A stretch of DNA of 64,000 nucleotides from Varanus komodoensis (Eukaryota > Chordata > Lepidosauria > Squamata > Varanidae), in the NCBI RefSeq assembly GCF_004798865.1, contig NW_025335268.1, positions 73,701,690 through 73,765,689 of the forward strand, read 5' to 3'. How positions within the stretch are numbered: position 1 is the stretch's first letter; the number at the start of each line of letters is the position of its first letter. A program made the position numbers and the translations under genes. This document shows positions 40,201 to 50,024 of this stretch, in pieces. A model generated the notes under the pieces. It had not been told where the DNA came from, searched no databases, and saw only the letters and a list, made by a program, of their open reading frames with translations.

Positions 40201-43200
40201 TTATGCCCCACGTCTAATTCATTTAGAAAATCTTCTGGGCTGTATGTTGGCCATGTCTCAAGAAGTGTACTGCCAACCCAATTTTTTCTTGGCTTATCTT
40301 TTATTAATGGTTTCCCTGTTTTTGTGTTGAAGGCATTCATTCAGAAAGGAGGGATAACAACTCCATAAATAATAAAAATAATATATCAAAAATAATGAAA
40401 GAAAGAGGAAGAGGCCACCAGCTCTTGAAACTGGGCCACTGAGCGATGTGCAAAAGCCGTCCAGCGGTACATCCCGGGGCTCCAAAAGTCAAGGGGGGAG
40501 CAAAGGATATGAAGCGAGTCCCCCCAGTTTCTTTTCCTGAGCCTTTGTGTCTCTTGCTCCCACCCTCCAGCTTGACTGTGGACTCTTCAGCCAAGTTGTA
40601 CAATGAGCAGAGGGAAACAGTATTGCTTTTCTCTCAAAACCATTTCTTGCTTTGGGATTTTTATATCCCAACTGTTTTTAAATGGCATTTTGTTTTTTAA
40701 CCGGCTGCATTCTACCCAAGGAACATGCATTAGTAATGTCCAAAATAAAATAAGATTAATAAATCGGCTACACAGAAAGGAAGAAAACAGGCCAGGAGGG
40801 AGGCTTGTTTTCCCATTGATTTTAAGTGCATGGCAAAAGGAAGGCATGAAAGAAGTTGGGGGCGAGCGCAGAATTTTTTTTGCATTTACTAAGGCTAGGC
40901 AGGGAGGTCTGAAGTCAGAGGAGGCACAAACTGAAGTGAGGAGAGTATATTTCTGTGCAATGTTTCTTTCCCACCCTTCCTAAAAGTCCAGACAGCTCCT
41001 AATTTGCAATGTCAGGTGCCACTCACAGACTCCGAGCCTGGCCTACCTCGCAGGGTTGTGGCTGTGAGGACAAAACAGTGAGGAGGAAGGCTGTGTAAGC
41101 TGCCTTGGCTCTCTTCCAAGAGGAAAACAGCAGGATAAAAATGTAATCTGATAATCATAATAATGAGGGAACCAATTATTTCCACCCCATGGAATAAGAA
41201 CTGCATGATCTGGAAAATGGCTTGCTTGCAGCCTTCATTTTTTTGGACCCCATCTCTTTGGGCTGCGCTTTGGGGAAACTACATTTGGGAAGACTCTTCC
41301 GTGTAGAAAACCAGCTTAGCAGGAGAAAATATCCTAAAAGCATGATCCTGGGCATGTTTAGATGGGGGAAAGCCTACAACTCGCAGAGTTCTCAGGCAGC
41401 CATGCCCAAATCTCCAAATAGACCCACGAGAGAAAAACCTCCCCTTCAACTTCCAGTAATCCCCAGCCAGCCTGGAAGTTGTAGGGCTTTTTTCTGTCTA
41501 AACACACCTATGATTGTGTCCTATGTGAGTCCCCTCTCCGGGAAGGTACTTTTTAAATACAGGAAAGCATTTAAAAACAGTTTCTTCAGTCTCAAGTGAA
41601 AATGTCCCGGAAGGATTTTTCTACCCCAGCGCCCCAGTCTCAGCATCCAAATGGGAGGAGATTTATAATTAAGAGATTAATTTCAGCTTTCAGAAGCACA
41701 AATAACAAAAAAGCAGCAGATGGAGTTGGCCTGGCTGTTCAGAGGCCTCCTTCCATGGCGCCTGCTTGGTAAAGGCATTTATTTTTATTTTTTTTAAGGC
41801 AATGCGGGCATTTATTTACCCAATGCTCTTCCATGGCATTTTGACCCCACACTGGCAAAACATCTGGAGGAAAAAAGAGAAGGGGGTTTTTTTGCTTTCT
41901 GAGGGGGGAAACTTCCCTGAAGGGTTGGACTGGGGGTATAACGGATAGAAAAATGAAATAGAGAAGTGGTTTTGTGAGAGAGTTAGAATGTTTGTGAGCA
42001 AGTTTGAGAAGGGAAATAGAAGTCTGAGAGAAGAGCAAAGACTGAGTGAGGTAAAAGTGTGCCAGAGACCCTGATGCTCTCGCCAATGGCATCAAAACCA
42101 ATGGAGAAAATGGCGGGAGACAGTTATTTATATAACAGGTGCGGGGGCTTCCTCAGAAAGTACTAGGCTGAGCTAGAGAAATCTTCTGTGTGATAAACAG
42201 AGACCACAACTGGGAAAGAGAAGGGATTAATTTTTGCTTTCTGAGGCACAAATAACAAAAAAGTGGCAGATGGATTTGGCCTGGCTTTTTGGAGGTCCCC
42301 TTCCATTCCTCCTTTCCATATTATGTTTTACTCCCTTCTCCATGGCCACCTCCATGGGATGGACAACGTCCCCCCACAGCTTCACCAGGTCCATCCCATG
42401 AGGGAATCTGAAAAACCACTGCGGGCACCACCACAAAATGGCTCCCACGGAGGAGGAGGCGGCGGCGACGGCTAGTCCCAAAATGGCTGCCGTTGGGGCC
42501 TGGCTGGTCAAAACTGCAATTGGGGGGCAACAGGGCGGACAGCTGCATGCACTGAAGCAAAGGGCGAGAGGGGGAAAAAAGAGCAAGGCTGGGGGTGAAA
42601 AGGGCAAGGAAGAAAAATGCTCTCACAGCCCTCAAAAATGTCCTAAATGTTCCAAGATTTTTCTTAATTTTTGTTGAAAGGGGCATGTATGGAGAGCTTT
42701 GTGGTTGCCATGGGGGGTCCTGGGCACCGTGTGGAAAACCTCTCGACTGCAGGAACATCGGAGTCCTGCCAGCAACTGGCACGCAGAGGTATACTGCTAC
42801 TCCACATGGAGGCTCAATTTAGCTCTCCTGGCCAAGAGGTGTTAATAGCTCATCCTCCATGAATCTTGCCAACCTTTAAAACAAAACCCCGCTTATATTC
42901 CAAAGTAAGTGCACATGAGTAAGCGATACTGCCAAATGAATGCATGCGTACAAGAGGTGCAAAGAAAACCACAACAGATTAAAAACTCCACATGGTTTTA
43001 GGTTTCCCACCTCTGTGGTATTCTATTTAAGTTTTGGTTTGAATTTAAAAATAACTGTTAATGCTCATTTTGTCCTTTTTTTATTATAATCTGGGGAAAA
43101 ACACACTAAATACATTCGGGCACTAAGAGGAGGAAAGTGAAACTGAACTAGAGTGAAACTATTCTGCGCCTTCAACCACGAAGGCTCCCTACTCAAGAGA

Positions 43201-46200
43201 CAAAAGAAACCAAAGTAATTTTGAAGAACGGCTGCCAGGAACAGACTGCTTAAAGTGATCATCTCGGCTCTGAATGCTGTGCCCAAGGTTTTATTGACAG
43301 CTTTACAGCTGGCTCTTTTAATTTTATACTGGAAATAGTCATTTTGCAGCATCCCATTTGACTTTTCAAGCATAAGCCTCTTTTGCTTTGTTTTTCATGC
43401 ATTACTTTCATCCTGCATCTGTACAAAACTGTTGAACAGCCAACTGCCATGGTTTTTCATGACCCACTGGAGTCTATAAAAATATAAATGTGTGTTAAAG
43501 CAACGCTTGCCATGAAAGATCAGGGACAGGTCTCCCAAGGCGCATCTCCAGTCCATAAACCATGAAGTATTAAGTCTTCACTGGCATTCCCCAAATCTGT
43601 CTGCACACTTAAGATAACAAGACATTTCAGTTAGGCAGCAAATGCTCGCTACAGATTTATCTGAATCTGTCACACGGAAACCGATAACAGTTTAGCAAAA
43701 AATTTGATTGCGATAGGATGGCATGGCAGAACCCCAGCGCATCTGTAGAACCCCAGGAATCCTTGTTTATACTGGGAAATGATGAGCCTCTTTCTAGTTC
43801 ACATGGGTGGGTGCTATTCCCCCTTGAAAGGCTCCAAACCCATAAGGGTTTTGGAGAGTCAAGCTGCAAGGCCAATGGGCAATTTATCCCATATCTAGAC
43901 CAGAAGGATGTGTCCCGCAAGCCTAGAACCCCTCATCTCAGTGACTTAACCCTGCAGCTTCTTCAAGAAGAGGAACAGGCAGCATACGCTAGTCTTTCTC
44001 TGGCTCAGCTCTTCCTGCTTCTTGCGGCTTCTTCCACAAACCACTTGCCAAACTTCCTTCTGATCAGCCATCCAGCAGGAAGCTAGAGTGTATTATGCCT
44101 ACCTTGGCTACACAAAACAAACACACACACGTTTCATATATTGTATTAAATGTAAAGGTATAGCATATGCGAACAATATTTACCAATGTACTTTTATTGA
44201 ATGTTAATGATCATTTAATGAGCAATCCGAGATAGGCATGATACAGGTTATGTTCTACAAGCACAGGTGGGCAACCTCTGGCCCATGGGCCTAATGAAGC
44301 TCACAGAGGTTGCCCATGTGAACTATGAAGGCTTGGGCTACCCTCCACGGGCCCCGTCCTTCCTCCAGGTCTGCCCCCTGGCCTGTAGGCTAACAGGGGC
44401 TTGGGGAGGAAGATGGGAGAACGATTTCTGTTCTGGTTTGCATCTGTGATCGGAGATTACAAGGGGATTCCGCTGCACAAGCAGCAGCCAGACGCCCATA
44501 GACTTCTCTCCCTGACCCACAAGTCCCCAACTCTGGGTTGCATCTCCTTGACCAACCCAGAATACCCAGTTCACACGTCGCACTTACCAATCCAAGAACA
44601 AAATTTCCCCAGGCTGCTTAGCCCCTCCGGGAGCAACAGAAACCAGCACATCTGCGCCCACTTTCTGAACACCCCAGAGTTAAACACCAAAAAGGGGGGT
44701 GGGGGGCTGTTGTGACATCCAAACCAGGTCATTTCTTGCAGAAAAGCTGTCAAACCACAGCTGGTTTCTGGTTTCCTTTTCTCTCAGCCCACTTTCAGAA
44801 CACATTTGTGCTATTCCTTTCCTTCCTTGGCACCTCCGCTTTGGGGCCGACAACAACAGAAGCAAGCCAGAAAGAAGCCACAGTTGGGAACCCAGAAAGC
44901 TGCCTTCTGCGGAGTGGAACCCTCAGTCCACCCCATCCAAGATTGTTGACCCAGTGCAGCAGCAACAGCTCTCCCAAAATCCCAAGCAGTAGCTTTTCCA
45001 ACCCTATCCAGGGACACCAGGCATTAAACCTGGGAATTTCTGCATGCAAAACCGGGGCTCCTTGCTTGCCCAGGGATAGGGCTCTCCCTACACACCATCC
45101 TTCGAAAAAGCCTTGTAAGCTGACAACAGACCTCTCGTTCTATTTCTGGTCTGTAGGTGGTAAAACATGCTTTGTGGGGAGGGGTTTGGACACCGCCCCA
45201 CTGCACCCACCATCACAGCCAAAAGGGGTACACACCCCTTTCCCACCCCTTTCCCCTTTCAAGGCAGATTGGGGGGTGAGCCACTGAGACGAGGGTCCAT
45301 GTGGGCCCATGGACACCTGGGTAAGCCTTATGTCGGAACCAATGAACTCTATGGGATACCTTCTGTATCAGCATTGGAAAGCCTCAATGTCACAGGGCAG
45401 ACAAACCCAAGAGACAAATCCATCCTGCTTATATCTCTCAGGACCACAGCGATCTCAGGTACTATATCATTATCAACGTACACAACTGTGCTAGAAGGAA
45501 CTCTCTAATTAACTTCCACTGTTGTACGCCAATTAGTACCACAACTTACAGACCATGGGTCCTATTGTTAGAAAGAAAAAGGGACCAAAGCACTTCCTGT
45601 GCCTCTCATCCTCCACATAGTACCTGAAACGCAGCAGGGCCACAAGTTTCTGAAAGCAAGATGGCTGGCTGGGTCCTAAAGAAAGACGCTCCCTCGCTTC
45701 CCCAGGACAGCAACAGCCTGATCTTGCCGCTTCTTGCAACGTATACTTTGAAGAGCTGTTACCTGTCTGTACTGAATGCAAACAGGTCACCTGGGCAGAT
45801 CACAGATTGTAATAAAAAGTTTGGCAATCTCCCCGGAACATTGCGTAGGAAAGATTGTTTCTGTTTATATTTCAAACTAGATATGGAGCTGAGATAAATG
45901 CTGGGCAAAGCATCTTCTTTTTAATTTCCATGTGCCTGGCTTTTAAAACATGAGGGGGGGCAATTAAAAAAAACTAAGCAATTCCATTTTAAGATCTTAC
46001 TACCAGTAAAGAAAGAAGCTACTGTACAGCAGATCAGAGTTAACACTGTCCACGGCAGCTTCCACAAGGTAGTATCCTCCAGATGTTGGACTATAACTCC
46101 CATTATCCCCAGCTTTGGAAAAATTGTCAGGATGCATCTCTGCAGCTCGGCCTTTTAACATTTCCTTAGCAACACCAGTGCTGGGACAAGCAGCAAGAAG

Positions 46201-49200
46201 ATCAGTCCACTGATTCCCTCCTCAGGGCCACTGGGGTGAGTGTGAGTAGAAACGGAGGCAGCAAGGGAGTGTGGCAGCGGCGGAAGAAGCGAGCTAGTTG
46301 GAGGAGGGGCAAGTGGAAGAAATTGCCGGGGGGGCACACTTGTCCACCCCCACAGCGCTTCACCAGGGCACTTTTCAAACGAAGAAATGTGTTCCTTACT
46401 GCTCAGGAGTCAGCTACGCAGGGAACAACAGCAACCCATACTTCGGTAAGATGGATTTGCATGTTAGTGCTTCCACGCACAAAGGCTGCTTGAACAAAGC
46501 CAGAGGGCACAATAAGCCATGGTTATTATGACTAAAATGAGCCTTCCTCAGCCGCTGGGAGTTGCAAAGTGCCTGCTCCCACTTTTCATTAACTGCAGCC
46601 CATCACACCATCTGGACACTAAACTGTGATGACAGTTTGTTTGAAACTAGCCACCGTCAAACCATGGGCCATGAAGCTACCTTAACAATCCATGGTTAAG
46701 GTTAACCATGGTTTAAAGTTCAGACATAACACTAAACTGTGATTACGACAAAGCAGAATTTTCCAAATGCTTTTTCATGGCTATTATACAGTTTTGGGGG
46801 AACATATCAGGTAGATCATTCTGACATCCAAAAGCAGCCAAATTCGTGTGCAAAACCCTTCACAATACCCAGACGAAAACCACACAGTGCAACCGGTCAG
46901 CTTTCAGTTCCTGGAAGTGCTGAGATTCGGGGAATTTATTCACTCCAGAGTGTTCCTCACCATCCCCTCCTTACTGGGTCACCATTTCCGGACTATTGCA
47001 TGTTAGTAATTTGACTTTGCTCTGAGGGCCGTGTTCTCAAGGAAAGGTTCATTTTAAAGCTATTTAGAGGAAATCAGAGTCTGTCTCGTACACATTTACT
47101 CCCTGAAAAAATCAGCACATGTCAGCCAAAACCAGTGACATGCAGATGAACTGCAGTATTCTTAACAGCACATAAGTCTCTTTTTAATAAGACGACAATG
47201 TCAAAAAACAAACATGCAATGTTGAATTCGAATGACACCACACAAGTACTCGGTGGCATGGTTTGCACAACACAACAGCCTGCCATGGGTAAACTTACCA
47301 CTGAAAAGCTGAGGGTTAAACCTTGTGTAACCATGGCTATGCTGTCATATTGCTGAACCCGCCCTATCTGTCATTAACACTTAAAGACATGCGAACCTTC
47401 TTTCTTAATTTTGGGGTTTGTCTGTCTTTTTTAAATTTCTAAAAAGTTGGAATTACAATTCCCACTCCAAGCAATCCAAATGGAACGCAATGTTCAAAGC
47501 ATCTATACAAGCCGGGGAGGGGAGGGGAGGGGAGGGGAGGGGAAGGGGCAGTTCAGAGCTTAACACCCAGAAACCCTAAGACTGAACAGCCTCTGGTCAA
47601 CCTTCAAGCAGTAAACCTACACAAACTTACTTGGGAGAGTGAACCATGGGACTCAATGGGACACGCCTCTGAATAACAACGTCTTCACTGTGTTCTTTTC
47701 CTATCTTACAACACTGACAAGTGGAACATACAGGTCTTTGCCAGTGATCTTGATTGCATGGTGAAGTAAGGCAATTCTAAAGGCCCGTTCCAGTAAGAGT
47801 AAGAACCAGTGCCTCTAATTAGAACTGGAAGTCCCTGGAATCTATCACAATTAACTATGATGGACAGTGAGCAAAGTGTTTCTGAGTTCTCCAAAAACAT
47901 CAACTTCAAAGCCTGGTTGAAAAGGAAATATGAATATAATATAAACAAACTACAGCCTAATCTTGTCAAACTGAATCATGACCATCTGTCAAATTATACT
48001 GAGTTAAAAAACAGCTTTTCATGAAAGAGAAAACCAGGGTCAAAAAATTAAGATCTGATTCTAAGTATTATAACAGAGCAATCTTACATATGTCTCCTTG
48101 AAACTAAATCCCATTTTTTTCATCCATTCTTATATTTCTATACTGCCCAATAGATGTAGCTTTCCAGCAGATCACAACAATTAAAACTATAAAAACATAT
48201 AATACAGAAGTTAAACACTCCAGTATAAAATGAAACGACATCAAAATAAAACCTTAAAAAGCTTACTAAAACCTTAATAAAAAATAAAGCAGTCCACAAC
48301 AATTTAAAACAGAATAAAAGAAACTTCAAGACTAAAATGCCGGGGAAAACAAGGTTTTCACTTGGTGCTGAAAAGACCATCATGCACACACCAGGAATGC
48401 TCCTCTGGGAAATTCATTGCACACCTTAGGGGCCACAACAGAAAAGGCTCTCCTCCTCACAGCAGCCCACCTTGCTTTCTTGGGCAGGGTTCCCTGAGAA
48501 GAACCGCTGCAGGCGAAATTAAGGTCCAGGCAGGTGTGTCCTTTGGATAAGCCGACACCGAAGCCATATTCTGAATCAGACCCAGAAAAGGACTGGCCGC
48601 CAGTGCCTGAGCCCTGCACAGAGTGCCAACCTTGCCCTTCAGCAGAGGGATCATAATACTCTTAGAAGGGCACAATGTCTTAATTTTTAAGGCTGCAATC
48701 AATCCTGTTACCTGGGGGGGGCTCACTTTTGAGTAGACATTTACAGGACTGCTCTGTAAATAAGCATGATTTGAAAGGCCTGTGGGTTGCATAAGCAACA
48801 CTTTTGTACTCCTTGTGTAAAATAATTAAAATACATAAATAAAATGAAGCCGGTGTGGTGGGAGTCTGAAAACCTGGATTCTAGTCCCCATTCAGCCATG
48901 AAGCTCAGTTGGTGAATCTGTGCCAGTCACTGCTTCTCAGCCAAACCTACCTCACAAGGCTGTTGTTGTGATAATAAAAAGGAGAGGAAGGGAAACTTCT
49001 AAGAGGCATTTCACAGAAAAAAATCTAAAAGTGCAGAAATACTGTACTTTCATTTAGGGGGTTTGCCAAATTATTAATGCTGCGACAGCTCTTAGGAAAA
49101 CTGCATCTTGAGCTAAATCTTTGATGCCAGTTACCCAAAAGCAGCAAAATAGTAAAATGCTTGGAAAACGATGCAATATGAAGGCCAACATTTAACACAA

Positions 49201-49985
49201 TCATTTATTTAATTTTATTATTTTGGGGTTATTTATAAGAAGATGATGGTATTTATATTTTTATTGTTGTGCTTTTTGATTTTGCTCTGAGCCGTCCAGA
49301 GACTCAGTGTGATTGGACAGCCTAAAAATACCCCCAACAAATAAATAATTTAATCACGGGAGGAAAGGAGACCAAATCCTTTGCAGTGTTAGACTGGCAT
49401 GAGGCCACCATCCTAAGCCATCTGGCACGAGAGAGGAGGTCACCATTTAAAAACACAATGGACTGAGCTATACAAGCCGCTGGCCTCCAAAACGGAAGCC
49501 CTCCAAGCTAACCCTGCCGTCCCTGGGCACGTCTGGTGCTCTGCGCTGCCCAGGTGTCTCCGACTGATGGTGAAAGGCCCTTGAAAATGCGCCGGCCTTG
49601 GCAGGCTACGGCTTCCTGGATGGAGCCCATCCTTCCCACGCGGTGGCTGCTGCCGCTTTCCGCTTTCCCTAGCAAGGCCGTCTTCTCCAGTGAGTCTTGA
49701 CAGACGCCCGTCCAAGGGGCACATGTCAGATTAAGGCCCATGGACCAAACAGTCAGAAGTCCCACTCCGAATGACAGTTTGCATTGCACCAAAACCTGGG
49801 TTCCCAATTTTATTTGAGGCAGAATCCTGTGCTGGCTTTCCTCAGAGGTAAGTCCCACAAGGTTGCCTTGTTTATTCCCAAGTAAATACAGGTAGGGCTG
49901 GGGTCATAAGGTGCCAGTTTTGAGGCTGTGCAGCTGGGAAGTTTTATCTGGAGCATCCTTCCTTTTCATTCATTCATTCATTCAT

Positions 49986-50024
<39 letters not shown>

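Larger units (their letters stand above)
39871..44587 (-). other. TASOR2 intron (4.7 kb), MITEs and a direct repeat
   Basis: Contains two hairpin MITEs, a MIR-like SINE and a direct repeat pair listed separately. An exon-like stretch at about 43400-43472 (acceptor atatttttatag) fits no phase and was not accepted. A plus-strand open frame of 122 codons at 43718-44086 has no recognised product and no coding support. Confidence 0.45.

Noticed and set aside
43718-44086. Plus-strand open frame of 122 codons with an ATG
   Set aside because: No recognisable domain, no promoter or splice context, and it lies inside a TASOR2 intron; its length is possible by chance.
45167-45508. Plus-strand frame of 113 codons in TASOR2 intron
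   Set aside because: No motif or family recognised, and no supporting signals.
45549-45638. Minus-strand segment between a good acceptor (gctgcgtttcag) and GTAAGT donor
   Set aside because: Its only open frame ([13 protein letters not shown]...) needs phases that no neighbour supplies and shows no TASOR similarity.
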